A DNA stretch of 64,000 nucleotides from JAZKDW01 sp040387375 (GCA_040387375.1 JAZKDW010000049.1:1-64000), one strand, 5' to 3'; positions 8,891 through 17,886 are shown, counted from the first letter of the stretch. Notes: generated by a model not told the origin, from the letters alone. Translations and numbers: made by a program.

Positions 8891-10033
8891 ATGGCTTCAT
8901 CCTCCGACAACATCAGCATGGCGCTGTTCTGCGATTTCGAAAACGTCGCGCTCGGCGTGCGTGACGCGAAATATGAAAAATTCGACATCAAGCCGGTACT
9001 CGAGCGGCTCCTGCTCAAGGGTAGCATCGTCGTCAAGAAAGCCTACTGCGACTGGGACCGTTACAAGGACTTCAAGAAAGCCATGCATGAAGCCAATTTC
9101 GAACTGATCGAAATTCCGCATGTACGGCAGTCGGGCAAGAACTCGGCCGACATCCGCCTGGTGGTGGACGCACTCGATCTTTGTTATACAAAATCACACG
9201 TCAATACCTTTGTCATCATCAGTGGCGACTCCGATTTTTCGCCGCTGGTGTCCAAGTTGCGCGAGAACGACAAGCAGGTCATCGGCGTCGGCGTCAAGCA
9301 ATCGACCTCGGATCTGCTGGTCGCCAATTGCGACGAATTCATTTTTTACGACGACCTGGTGCGTGAAAGCCGGCGCGCGGCAGCCAAGCGCGATACCCGC
9401 GAGGCGCCGCCTGCGCCAAGGCGCACGCCTGATGAGGAATCGCGCCGCAAAGTCGAGCTTGAAACACGCAAGAGCCAGGCGATCGAGATGGCGGTCGAGA
9501 CCTTCGACGCGCTGATACTGGAGCGCGGCGACAGCGGCAAGATCTGGGCATCGGTGCTGAAACAGGCGATCAAGCGCCGCAAGCCTGATTTCAGCGAGAC
9601 TTACTACGGCTTCCGCACCTTCGGCAACTTGCTGGAAGAGGCGCAGGCACGCGGGCTGCTCGAAGTCGGGCGTGATGAAAAATCCGGTGCTTTCGTTTTC
9701 CGCAGCAACGGCGCTGCGGCGGCTAGCCGGCCAGTGGCAGAGATCGAGGCAGTGGCGCCGGTGATGCTCGCCGGGGTGCTTGAACCGGAACCGGTTGCCG
9801 AGACTGGCGCCAGGACTGACACGCGCCGCAAAGGGCGGGGAGGGCGCAAGCCGGCGGAGAAGAAAGCGGAGCCGGCTTTGCCGCCAGTGGCTGAATCGGC
9901 GCTGGAAGCACTTCCGCCTGCCGCGCCGACGGCGTCGGCAGAAGCTGAAGAGCCAGCAGCCAAGGCCGCACGCAAACCCGCCGCGCGCAGCCGCCGTCCG
10001 CGCAAGACAGAAACGAAGCCGGTCAGCGAATAA
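8891..10033 (+). CDS. NYN-domain (PIN-like) putative RNase with OST-HTH/LOTUS domain
   Basis: The 380-residue protein has an N-terminal NYN/LabA-type nuclease domain (residues about 8-160) with the acidic active-site set visible: FCDFEN, AYCDWDR, SADIRLVVDAL and ISGDSDFSPL. Residues about 205-275 form an OST-HTH/LOTUS domain (SGKIWASVLKQAIKRRKPDFSE; LLEEAQARGLLEV), a fold that binds RNA. The last about 100 residues are low-complexity Ala/Pro/Lys/Arg and probably disordered. NYN-LOTUS proteins are putative RNA-processing nucleases. The ATG at 8891 was chosen over a frame opening at 8846 because family similarity begins there. It lies 105 bp after ligD on the same strand. Confidence 0.9.
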   Translation: MASSSDNISMALFCDFENVALGVRDAKYEKFDIKPVLERLLLKGSIVVKKAYCDWDRYKDFKKAMHEANFELIEIPHVRQSGKNSADIRLVVDALDLCYTKSHVNTFVIISGDSDFSPLVSKLRENDKQVIGVGVKQSTSDLLVANCDEFIFYDDLVRESRRAAAKRDTREAPPAPRRTPDEESRRKVELETRKSQAIEMAVETFDALILERGDSGKIWASVLKQAIKRRKPDFSETYYGFRTFGNLLEEAQARGLLEVGRDEKSGAFVFRSNGAAAASRPVAEIEAVAPVMLAGVLEPEPVAETGARTDTRRKGRGGRKPAEKKAEPALPPVAESALEALPPAAPTASAEAEEPAAKAARKPAARSRRPRKTETKPVSE

Positions 10034-10090
10034 ACGGAAGTTTGCCGCGAAGTTTGCTGTCATCGCGGCGGGATCAGGTGTTCAAAAAAT

Positions 10091-10118
10091 AAAAGCCGGT
10101 TACGTCCGGCTTTTATTT
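10091..10118 (+). terminator. Rho-independent terminator after the NYN gene
   Basis: Arms aaaagccgg and ccggctttt flank a six-base loop and are followed by atttt. The preceding A-rich stretch lets it also serve the convergent hydrolase gene ending at 10142. Confidence 0.85.
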
Positions 10119-10141
10119 TGAGTCGACGATCTCACGATACC

Positions 10142-11215
10142 TTACTTCGCCCTGTACCAGGCGACGTCATCGGCGTCGACTTCCATCACCGCCTCATCAC
10201 GATGCAGCAGGTAATTCAGGTGCGCCACACTCTCGCCGGTGGCCATGCCCAGCAAGTTGGGTTCCGATCCGATCGGACGACCGAACAACTGGGCAAATAC
10301 ATCCACCGCACGCTTGGGTTCGGCCAGCGCATCACGCAAGCGATCGAGCGCCTGATGCTGGCTGCTCTCCAGGTAATCCAGCCGCGCATGCAAGCCACGG
10401 AATGGCTCATTGTGAGAGGGCAGCACCAGCACATCGTCCGGCACCTCGCGCCGCATCTTGCCGAGGGAAGCCAGCCAGTCGCCCATCGGGTCGGCATCGG
10501 GTTCAGTCGGAAAGACCGAGACATTGGATGAAATCCGCGGCAGCACCTGGTCACCCGAGATCAGCAGCTTCAACGCCGGGCTGTAAAAGCAGGCATGCTC
10601 CGGTGAGTGGCCGTTGCCGACAACAACGCGCCAGTCGTGATCGCCGATGCGCAACTGTTCGTTGTCGCGCAACCGGCGGTAGCTATCCGGCAGCGCATGG
10701 GTGAATTTTCCGAAGCCGCCAAAACGCGCGCGGTAAGCTTCGATCGCTTCTTCATTCCATCCAGCCCTTTGATAGAAACGCACGGCGTCGGTGGGCGCTT
10801 CGCGGCCGGTGTCGGCCACCAGGACCCGGCAGGTCAGGTATTCAAGCCGTGTCATCCACAACCGGCAGTTAAATTTGCGCGTCAGCCAACCGGCCATGCC
10901 GACATGGTCCGGATGCATGTGTGTGACAAACACGCGCGTCAGGCCGCCCTGCGCCAGCGCACCGTCCTTTGCGAACAAGGTGCGCCAGGCCGCTGCGGCT
11001 TCGCTGGTCTGTGCGGCAGTGTCGAATCCGGCCCAGCCGGCGCCATCGCGCACCGCCCACAGATTGATGTGGGTCAGTGCGAAGGGCAGGGGCATGCGCA
11101 GCCACAGGACGCCGGGCGCAACCTCGCGCGCCGTTCCCGCCGCGGGCGGCTCGCCGCAAGGGTAGTCGAGCACCGGCTTGGAGGCGGGATGATTGATGAG
11201 GGTGTCGTCGCTCAT
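10142..11215 (-). CDS. Metallo-beta-lactamase-fold hydrolase
   Basis: From the ATG at 11215 the protein is 357 residues. It carries the MBL metal-binding motif THMHPDHVG at about residue 100, further downstream ligands in GNGHSPEH and SGDQVLPR, and a C-terminal helical extension (SHNEPFRGLHARLDYLE). The arrangement matches the glyoxalase-II-like/LACTB2-like thioesterase-hydrolase group. The substrate is unknown. The gene is divergent from an acyl-CoA synthetase, so a CoA-thioester or lactone substrate is an attractive but unproven guess. The 270 bp between them holds no other gene. Confidence 0.88.
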   Translation of the reverse strand: MSDDTLINHPASKPVLDYPCGEPPAAGTAREVAPGVLWLRMPLPFALTHINLWAVRDGAGWAGFDTAAQTSEAAAAWRTLFAKDGALAQGGLTRVFVTHMHPDHVGMAGWLTRKFNCRLWMTRLEYLTCRVLVADTGREAPTDAVRFYQRAGWNEEAIEAYRARFGGFGKFTHALPDSYRRLRDNEQLRIGDHDWRVVVGNGHSPEHACFYSPALKLLISGDQVLPRISSNVSVFPTEPDADPMGDWLASLGKMRREVPDDVLVLPSHNEPFRGLHARLDYLESSQHQALDRLRDALAEPKRAVDVFAQLFGRPIGSEPNLLGMATGESVAHLNYLLHRDEAVMEVDADDVAWYRAK

Positions 11216-11485
11216 GGTTTTGAATGTACAGCACAAAAAACAGGCAGAGAGAGACCTTGGATGTTGCCGAGCTTGTTCGCGGCAAAGGAGAAATCGGTTG
11301 TCTTCATGGGCTGGTGTGGATTGCGAACGGAGATTTCAGCATAGCAGCTATGCACCCGACATGCATCAGAAATGCCTGGCCGTATCGGGCCTCGCCACGA
11401 TTTCTCCTCATTGATGAGTGATAATAGCCAGTAGTGGTCCGTCAAGCTCCAATTTCCGAAAAAATGAAACAAGGAAGACAAGCCA

Positions 11486-13180
11486 ATGAATTCTGCAGAT
11501 AACTTTTTGCGGGCGAGGAATTTCCTCGTCGCGCACCGCACCGATTATCAAACCGCCTATCGTGAGTTCCAGTGGCCTGTTCTCGATCGTTTTAACTGGG
11601 CGCTGGATTATTTCGATGCCCTGGCCAGGAACAATGCCAATACGGCGCTGTGGGTCGTCAATGAAAACGGCGCCGACGAGCGTTATTCGTTCGAGCAGAT
11701 GTCGCAGCGCTCGAATCAGGTCGCCAATTTCCTGCGGGGTCTTGGCGTCGCGCGTGGCGACCGCATCCTGGTGATGATGCCCAACCACGTGGCCCTGTGG
11801 GATGTGATGCTCGCCACGATCAAGCTGGGCGCTGTCATCATCCCGACCTCGACATTGCTGGTGCCGGCCGACTTGCAGGACCGGATCGACGATGGCGCTG
11901 CGAAGTTCGTTGTATGCGCCGGGCAGGAGGTAGACAAGTTCAGCGCCATCGGCAGCGCGATCACACGCATCAGCATCGATGCGCAGCGGGATGGATGGCA
12001 TCGTCTGGAAGAGGCGTACGCATTGCCGGCCGAGTTCAGTCCGCAGGGAGAAACCCTGGCATCGGATCCGCTGCTGCTGTACTTCACGTCGGGCACGACT
12101 TCCAAACCGAAACTGGTTGTTCATACCCATCAGAGTTATCCGGTCGGCCATCTGTCGACCATGTACTGGATTGGCCTGCGGGCAGGCGACGTGCACTGGA
12201 ACATCAGCTCGCCTGGGTGGGCAAAACATGCATGGTCCTGCTTCTTCGCGCCATGGAATGCCGGCGCCGCAGTGTTCATTTATAACTATGCACGCTTTGA
12301 CAGCAAGGCGGTGCTCGATGTGCTGTGCCGTTATCCGGTGACCTCCCTGTGTGCGCCGCCGACTGTCTGGCGCATGCTGGTGCAGGAAGATCTCAAGGCA
12401 TATAAAACAAGTTTACGCGAACTGGTCGGCGCCGGCGAGCCGCTGAATTCGGAAATCATTTCGCAGTTCCAGGCAGGCTGGGACCTGACGATACGCGACG
12501 GCTTCGGACAAAGCGAAACCACCTGCCAGGTCGGCAATTCGCCAGGGCAGCCTGTGAAATCGGGCTCGATGGGACGTCCTTTGCCGGGCTATAAGGTAAG
12601 CCTGCTCGACCTCGATGGCCAGCCGGCCGACGAAGGTGAAATCTCGCTTGATCTCGCCAGCCGGCCCACCGGCCTGATGGTCGGATATGACAATAATGCG
12701 GAGCAGACCGCGCACGCGATGCGCGACGGTTTTTACCGGACATCCGACATTGCATCGATCGATGCGGACGGCTATCTGACCTACGTCGGACGCACCGACG
12801 ATGTATTCAAATCGGCCGACTATCGCCTGAGTCCATTCGACCTTGAAAGCATCTTGATCGAACACGCTGCAGTGGCCGAAGCGGCGGTGGTGCCAAGTCC
12901 TGACCCACTGCGCCTCGCAGTACCGAAGGCATTCGTCACGCTGGTTGCCGGCTACGCGCCTTCACGTGAACTTGCACTTGATATCCTGACGTTTTGCCAG
13001 ACCAGGCTTGCGCCTTACAAACGCATCCGGCGCATCGAGTTTTGCGAACTGCCAAAAACAATTTCCGGAAAAATCAGGCGCGTCGACTTGCGCAAGCAGG
13101 AACATCAGCGCTCCGATATGCATGCACGGAAATCATCCGAATTCTGGGAAGAGGATTTTTCCGATTCGCAGCAGAGCTGA
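11486..13180 (+). CDS. AMP-forming acyl-CoA synthetase (medium-chain/benzoate-CoA ligase-like)
   Basis: This 564-residue member of the ANL superfamily shows the P-loop-like YFTSGTTSKPK near residue 200, motif DGFGQSETT, the TSDIASIDADGYLTYVGRTDDVFK block, and the C-terminal catalytic lysine in KTISGKIRR. It activates a carboxylic acid to its CoA thioester via an acyl-AMP. Overall shape is closest to the acetyl/medium-chain acyl-CoA synthetase and benzoate-CoA ligase group, but the acid cannot be assigned. A GGAAG ribosome site precedes the ATG. No other catabolic gene is attached. Confidence 0.88.
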   Translation: MNSADNFLRARNFLVAHRTDYQTAYREFQWPVLDRFNWALDYFDALARNNANTALWVVNENGADERYSFEQMSQRSNQVANFLRGLGVARGDRILVMMPNHVALWDVMLATIKLGAVIIPTSTLLVPADLQDRIDDGAAKFVVCAGQEVDKFSAIGSAITRISIDAQRDGWHRLEEAYALPAEFSPQGETLASDPLLLYFTSGTTSKPKLVVHTHQSYPVGHLSTMYWIGLRAGDVHWNISSPGWAKHAWSCFFAPWNAGAAVFIYNYARFDSKAVLDVLCRYPVTSLCAPPTVWRMLVQEDLKAYKTSLRELVGAGEPLNSEIISQFQAGWDLTIRDGFGQSETTCQVGNSPGQPVKSGSMGRPLPGYKVSLLDLDGQPADEGEISLDLASRPTGLMVGYDNNAEQTAHAMRDGFYRTSDIASIDADGYLTYVGRTDDVFKSADYRLSPFDLESILIEHAAVAEAAVVPSPDPLRLAVPKAFVTLVAGYAPSRELALDILTFCQTRLAPYKRIRRIEFCELPKTISGKIRRVDLRKQEHQRSDMHARKSSEFWEEDFSDSQQS

Positions 13181-13338
13181 ATTTAATGGCGCCTGTTCTT
13201 GTTCAAAAATCGCGCCAGGGCGCGCTGGAACAGGCTTATAAATTAACGCGTAAATTTGCCCCGCTTTTTCCTTCATCATCTTGAATTTCGAGTCTCGCGT
13301 GCCATACTAAAAACGCACGTTCAACACTTAGGAGTCTT

Positions 13339-13719
13339 ATGATGAAACACTTACTTTTTACAATAGCCGCACTTGCGGTGCCACTTCATTTTGCCTCGGC
13401 ACAGACACCACCGCCGACGTCCCCAGGGACAAACGGAACGAGTACTTCAAGTTTTCCTTTTGTCCCACTTCATTCGACACAGAATAATGCTACATGGCTG
13501 GTCGACGAGCCGAATTCGCGGGTAATTTATTGCGCCACATCCGGATCGCCTACTGCACCCAACGTCATGTGTACTGCGGGCGCGATACCGCCTGCCACTG
13601 GCACGGGTGGTGCGCCTAGTACGCCAAGTACGCCTAGTATGCCTAGTATGCCTGGTACGCCTAGTGCGCCTGGTGCGCCTAGTGCGCCTGCTGCCGGAGG
13701 CGCCCCCGCTGCTTCTTAA
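13339..13719 (+). CDS. Small secreted protein with Pro-Ser-Gly repeat tail
   Basis: The 126-residue protein has a signal peptide (cleavage after FASA near residue 21). Its globular segment is short (HSTQNNATWLVDEPNSRVIYCATSGS, two Cys), and the tail from residue 92 is made of three-residue units (APS/TPS/MPS/APG). The tail is encoded by a 9 bp tandem repeat at 13612-13692. AGGAGTCTT precedes two adjacent ATG codons. The function is unknown; a Pro/Ser-rich tail suggests an extended wall- or envelope-spanning stretch. Confidence 0.7.
   Translation: MMKHLLFTIAALAVPLHFASAQTPPPTSPGTNGTSTSSFPFVPLHSTQNNATWLVDEPNSRVIYCATSGSPTAPNVMCTAGAIPPATGTGGAPSTPSTPSMPSMPGTPSAPGAPSAPAAGGAPAAS
13612..13692 (+). 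repeat. 9 bp tandem repeat (about nine units) in a coding region
   Basis: Units vary around rygcctagt (acgcctagt, atgcctagt, gcgcctggt). Each encodes one Xaa-Pro-Ser/Gly triplet in the secreted protein at 13339-13719, so unit loss or gain keeps frame. Confidence 0.85.
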
Positions 13720-13735
13720 TGCCACGCCGCGGAAC

Positions 13736-13823
13736 GAGAGCGCGCCGGGAAGAGGACATACACGTCTGTCAAAGGCTTGATGTTCCTCTTCTGTCTGACA
13801 GGTAGGTCCGTCAGCGCGCTCTC
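13736..13823. repeat. Long imperfect intergenic hairpin (88 bp)
   Basis: Outer 10 bp arms (gagagcgcgc at 13736-13745 and gcgcgctctc at 13814-13823) match perfectly. An inner 8 bp pair (gaagagga at 13749-13756, tcctcttc at 13784-13791) nests inside. A third pair (ctgtca at 13775-13780, tgacag at 13796-13801) would cross the inner stem, giving an alternative fold. It sits in the 292 bp gap between the repeat-tail protein and the sensor kinase. There is only a weak T-tract, so it is not an obvious terminator. Confidence 0.5.
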
Positions 13824-14011
13824 TTGAATTTTGGTGTCAATCCTTGCCCGCTTCAAGCCGCAGTGCACTTGAACCGGCGTACCTGAGCAGAATCCCATTC
13901 AAATCCGGATATAAACCGTAACCGCCATTCAGATACAGCATACAATCAGAGCCCTAGCGAGTAAAAATAACGAAGGGTTGCCACTTTGATCAGATCTGAA
14001 GAGGCACTGCA

Positions 14012-15148
14012 ATGAGGCTGTATCGTTTTCTCAATGAGCATATCGACGAAATTCTCGCCGAGTGGGAAGCCTTTGCAAAAACGCAGGGCCCGGCCGCAGA
14101 GCTAATGTCTTCGACCGCGCTGCGCGATCATGCAAAGGGAATTTTGCAGGCAATTTCGCTTGACATTGAAACGCACCAGAATTCAGAGCAGCAGGCCGAA
14201 AAATCAAAAGGCCACGCGCCGGACGCCGACGCTGAAAATAGTGCCGCGTCCATCCACGGCGCGCTGCGCCAGGCCAGCAATTTTTCCCTCCTTCAGTTAA
14301 GCGCCGAGTTTCGCGCATTGAGGGCATCTGTCTTGCGGTTATGGCTGCCGCACGTGGATCAGATGTCTGCCGATACGATTTACGAGATGGTCCGCTTCAA
14401 TGAAGCCATAGACCAGGCATTGGCCGAATCCGTCATCACCTATTCCGCCCGCGCCGAACATACGCGGGACTTGTTCCTGGCGATTCTCGGGCATGACCTG
14501 AGGGCGCCGCTTTCCAGCATGGCGATGGCAGGCGAGTTGCTCACGCACCCCGAGGTGACGCACGACCAGATCGCAAAGAATGGCGCCCGGGTAAAACGGA
14601 GTGCCCGCCTGATGAGCAGCATGGTGGAGGACTTGCTTGGGTATACCAGGACGCAGCTCGGAAGCGGCATGCCGGTGACCCTGGCGCGGACCGACATCAA
14701 GGATATTTGCCAGTCGGCCGTCGAGGATGCAAGTGCAGTCCATCTCGGCCGCAAGTTTCAACTGGACGCCGCGGGTGACCTGGTTGGATACTTCGACAGC
14801 GTCCGGCTGCATCAGCTGTTTGCCAACCTGTTCGTCAATGCGGCACAGTATGGCGCAAAGGAACACCCGGTGGTCATCACCGCGCGCGGTGATGCGGACG
14901 CGGTAACGATCGAGGTAACCAATCAGGGACCGGTGATTCCCGAAGCGTCGTTGCAATCAATTTTTACGCCCCTGGTCCAGCTGCCGAGGGAGGATGAGAA
15001 AGACACCCGTCCAAGGACAAGTCTGGGGCTCGGCCTTTTCGTGGCGCGGGAAATCGCGATGGCGCATGGTGGCGCCATCGCGGTGAAATCGGATTCGATT
15101 GCAGGCACCACATTCACTGTCCGCCTTCCACGAACGGCTACGGCCTGA
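14012..15148 (+). CDS. Soluble sensor histidine kinase with RsbR-like N-terminal domain
   Basis: The 378-residue protein has no membrane segment. Residues 1-150 are helical and resemble the RsbRD N-terminal (globin-like) sensor domain (FLNEHIDEILAEWEAFAK). The phosphoacceptor helix contains LGHDLRAPL near residue 160. The ATPase domain has the N-box NLFVNAAQYG, a divergent D-box (VTNQGPVIP) and the G-box LGLGLFVARE. It is likely a cytoplasmic stress- or redox-sensing kinase. No response regulator is adjacent, so its partner is elsewhere. AGAGG lies 7 bases before the ATG. Confidence 0.85.
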   Translation: MRLYRFLNEHIDEILAEWEAFAKTQGPAAELMSSTALRDHAKGILQAISLDIETHQNSEQQAEKSKGHAPDADAENSAASIHGALRQASNFSLLQLSAEFRALRASVLRLWLPHVDQMSADTIYEMVRFNEAIDQALAESVITYSARAEHTRDLFLAILGHDLRAPLSSMAMAGELLTHPEVTHDQIAKNGARVKRSARLMSSMVEDLLGYTRTQLGSGMPVTLARTDIKDICQSAVEDASAVHLGRKFQLDAAGDLVGYFDSVRLHQLFANLFVNAAQYGAKEHPVVITARGDADAVTIEVTNQGPVIPEASLQSIFTPLVQLPREDEKDTRPRTSLGLGLFVAREIAMAHGGAIAVKSDSIAGTTFTVRLPRTATA

Positions 15149-15215
15149 CAAGACACTGTCGAACTACTGCCGGTCATTGCCGTCCAAGCAGTAATCCTGT
15201 TCTGCTGGAGGTGTC

Positions 15216-15431
15216 ATGAAACGACTGCTTCTGCTGTTCGGCTTCGCTGCCTTGACTGGCGGCTGTGCCTCCCCGATGCCCGATGGCGGCCGTCATGCCG
15301 CAGGCGGCATCACACAGGATGGTGTTCCCCTTGACTCTACCTATCCAGGCGCCGGCGCCCGGATAGGCGCAGGTGTGGGGCGCTGGGGTGGACGCAGTGG
15401 CGGAGGTGTCGGATTGGGCATTGGCTTTTGA
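15216..15431 (+). CDS. Small glycine-rich lipoprotein
   Basis: The 71-residue product has a lipoprotein signal ending in LTGGC (modified Cys at residue 17). The mature part is rich in glycine and arginine (GAGARIGAGVGRWGGRSGGGVGLGIGF), suggestive of an outer-membrane-associated Gly-zipper-like tail. GGAGG precedes the ATG by about 4 bases. The function is unknown. It lies 67 bp downstream of the histidine kinase on the same strand and could share its transcript. Confidence 0.65.
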   Translation: MKRLLLLFGFAALTGGCASPMPDGGRHAAGGITQDGVPLDSTYPGAGARIGAGVGRWGGRSGGGVGLGIGF

Positions 15432-15514
15432 CGCACTGGCGCTAACCTTGCTCAAGCTGCCTCGCAAAAAATCAGCTATCCTGAGTGCTCAAAAATTTTA
15501 CACGAATCCCATCA

Positions 15515-16006
15515 ATGTCAGACGCTGCAAAATCACCCACCCGACCTCCCGCTTATGCAGTACGAAATTCCAATGTTCATGGCAACGGCGTTTTTGCACG
15601 GCGAAAAATTCCGGCCGGCTCCCGCATTATTGAATACAAGGGCGAACGGATCACATGGGACGAAGCGCTGACGCGTGCCGAGGCGAAGGGTGGTCCGCTG
15701 AACCATACGTTTTTTTTCACCCTCGCCGATGGGCGAATGATTGACGGCGGCAGCCGCGGTAACGAGGCCCGCTGGATCAATCATGCATGCGAACCGAACT
15801 GCGAAGCATACGAAGACAAGGGCCGTGTTTTTATCCACGCCCTGCATGACATCGATCGCGGCGAAGAGCTGTGTTACAACTATGCGTTGATCCTGGACGC
15901 CCGCCACACGCCAGCCGTCAAGCGCGCTTTTGTGTGCCGGTGCGGCACTCCGGGCTGCACGGGCTCGATGCTGGCGCCCAAGGGCAGGGCGAAAAAGAAG
16001 GCGTGA
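15515..16006 (+). CDS. SET-domain lysine methyltransferase-like protein with post-SET motif
   Basis: From the ATG at 15515 the protein is 163 residues. It is a compact SET domain: GVFARRKIPAGSRIIEYKGE (N-SET), then ARWINHACEPNCEAY and the catalytic-core block RGEELCYNY. A cysteine-rich post-SET tail (CRCGTPGCTGSM) completes the S-adenosylmethionine and peptide channel. SET proteins methylate lysines, classically on eukaryotic histones; bacterial copies have few known substrates. A GTG at 15485 would add ten residues. The family is widespread as a stand-alone gene in proteobacteria, but the target here is unknown. Confidence 0.92.
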   Translation: MSDAAKSPTRPPAYAVRNSNVHGNGVFARRKIPAGSRIIEYKGERITWDEALTRAEAKGGPLNHTFFFTLADGRMIDGGSRGNEARWINHACEPNCEAYEDKGRVFIHALHDIDRGEELCYNYALILDARHTPAVKRAFVCRCGTPGCTGSMLAPKGRAKKKA

Positions 16007-16039
16007 GTTTTTGTCAAGGACCTGCCTTCCTGTCTCGTT

Positions 16040-16897
16040 TCACCGCATCTGCCGCGAAGGTGCATGATGCTCGATCACCGCGTTGATCTCCGCGCCAAAC
16101 AGCAATGCCGCTGCCGATATGTACAGGTAGAGCAGCAGCACGATGACCGCGCCGATGCTGCCGTACATCACACTGTAGTTGGCGAAATTTTTCACATAGT
16201 AGCCAAAGGCAAGCGAGGCGCCGATCCAGGTAACGATCGCCAGCACCGAACCGGCGGTAATCAGTTGAAACCGATGCGGTACGTTCGGCAATAGATAGTA
16301 GACGATGGCGACGGCCAGGCTGGCCAGCAACAGCGCGGTCGGCAAACGCAGCCAGGTCCAGAGCATGACGAAGATTGTTTCCAGGCCGATCTGGTGCGCG
16401 AGCCATTGCATCGCCCGCGGGCCGACGATCATCAGTGCGGCGGCGGCGATCAGCATCGCGGCAATGCCTAGCGTGTAGAAAATGGAAAGCGGGTAACGCT
16501 TCCATGCCGGTCTCGATTCCCTGGCGGCATAGGCCACATTCAAAGCCACCATCAGGGCGCGAACGCCACTCGACGCCAGCCATAACGCCGTCGCCGCCCC
16601 GGTCGACAACAGGCCTTTTTGCGGTAGCTGAAGTTCGAGGATGACCATGTCGACTTGTTTCATCGCCGGTTCAGGAAGGAAAGCGAGTGCCTGTTGCTTG
16701 AGCCAATCGAAAAAGCCCGGCAGCTCGAAAAAGCTCAGCAGCGCAAGAAGGAAGAGCGCGAACGGGAACAGTGAGATAAGAACGTGGTAGGCAAGTGCGG
16801 CTGCATGGACCGCCATGTCATGCCGGGAATATGCCCGGACTGCCTGCCTGAGCAGGGAAAAAATCCCGATGCCGTTCACGTGCAGAAATTGCAGCAT
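16040..16897 (-). CDS. YihY/BrkB family inner-membrane protein
   Basis: Starting at the ATG at 16897 the protein has 285 residues and about six hydrophobic helices. It contains the family blocks HAAALAYHVLISLFPFALFLLAL and the C-terminal YGSIGAVIVLLLYLYISAAALLFGAEINA. Members were once called ribonuclease BN in error; they are membrane proteins of uncertain role, sometimes linked to stress or serum resistance. The frame is open back to 17014, but similarity starts after residue 40 of that frame. It is convergent with the SET gene, with a 33 bp gap. Confidence 0.9.
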   Translation of the reverse strand: MLQFLHVNGIGIFSLLRQAVRAYSRHDMAVHAAALAYHVLISLFPFALFLLALLSFFELPGFFDWLKQQALAFLPEPAMKQVDMVILELQLPQKGLLSTGAATALWLASSGVRALMVALNVAYAARESRPAWKRYPLSIFYTLGIAAMLIAAAALMIVGPRAMQWLAHQIGLETIFVMLWTWLRLPTALLLASLAVAIVYYLLPNVPHRFQLITAGSVLAIVTWIGASLAFGYYVKNFANYSVMYGSIGAVIVLLLYLYISAAALLFGAEINAVIEHHAPSRQMR

Positions 16898-17103
16898 GTC
16901 GTTCTTCGTGATCTTGTGTGCCTGTCGTTTTCCATCCGTGGCGCGGCACCGGTTTTTTTTCAGGTTGCTGGCATGGACAGGGGATTTGAAGGAATGACCT
17001 ATCCTGCGGCGCAATGCGCTGCGCTTATTGACGCCCTACTGAATGCCGATTCAGGCCATTAAGCCGGACATCCGCGGAGCAATCCGCAAACGTGCCTGCG
17101 CCG

Positions 17104-17886
17104 TCATGCTCCCTGTCCCTGGAACAGCATCAGGGCGCCATCGACAAAAATGGTCGTGCCATGGATATAACGTGCCTGTTCGGAGGCAAGAAATACGGCG
17201 GCGTATGCGATTTCCGCTGGCTGTGCCGCGCGTTTCATCGGTATTGATTGCACCTGTTGCCGGTAGACGTCAGGGTCGTCGATCGCCGACTGGTTCATTG
17301 GCGTCAATACCATGCCCGGCGCGATATTGTTGACATTGATGTTTTTTTCCGCGACTTCCAGTGCGAGCGTCGTTGTCAGGTTGCGCAACCCGCCTTTGGA
17401 GGCGTCGTAGGCGGAGGCGCCGGCGCGCGGAATTTCCTGGTGCACGCTGGTGATATTGATGATGCTGCCATGACGGCCGCTGCCGTCGATCGTGCGGATG
17501 AACTCGCGGCAGCAATAGAAAGGCCCATGCAGATTGGTCCGTATCGTCTCGTCCCAATCGTCATCCGTCATGTCCTTGACCACCTTTCCCAATGCATCGA
17601 TGCCGGCATTGTTCACCAGGATGGTCGGCACGCCGGCGGCGCTCTTCACATCCTGGAACAACTGCCGCACATTCCCGGAATCGCGCTGGTCCAGCGCAAA
17701 TACCGACGCCTTGCGGCCGACGGCTTCGATCTCGCGTGCAGTGTTTTCCGCACCCTGGCGGTCGTGTCGGTAGGTAACGATGATGTCCGCCCCTTCCTCG
17801 GCAAACGCAATCGCCGTCGCCCGTCCGATACCTGAATCGGAACCGGTGACGATGGCTAGTTCACCGCCTAATCGTTGTTCGCTCAT
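17104..17886 (-). CDS. Short-chain dehydrogenase/reductase (glucose 1-dehydrogenase-like)
   Basis: This 260-residue classical SDR shows the NAD(P)-binding motif TGSDSGIG at residues 15-22, NNAGI near residue 92, the catalytic Ser in NITSVHQ, and YDASK (YxxxK). It ends with IHGTTIFVDGALML. The pattern is that of the glucose 1-dehydrogenase/3-oxoacyl-reductase-like branch, often found among general stress genes. The substrate cannot be assigned. It is on the same strand as the small helical protein at 17959 and lies downstream of it. Confidence 0.88.
   Translation of the reverse strand: MSEQRLGGELAIVTGSDSGIGRATAIAFAEEGADIIVTYRHDRQGAENTAREIEAVGRKASVFALDQRDSGNVRQLFQDVKSAAGVPTILVNNAGIDALGKVVKDMTDDDWDETIRTNLHGPFYCCREFIRTIDGSGRHGSIINITSVHQEIPRAGASAYDASKGGLRNLTTTLALEVAEKNINVNNIAPGMVLTPMNQSAIDDPDVYRQQVQSIPMKRAAQPAEIAYAAVFLASEQARYIHGTTIFVDGALMLFQGQGA

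Noticed and set aside
11432..11444. 13 bp tagtggtccgtca also found, inverted, at 32764-32776
   Set aside because: Tens of random 13-mer pairs are expected in 64 kb, and the two sites share no other context.
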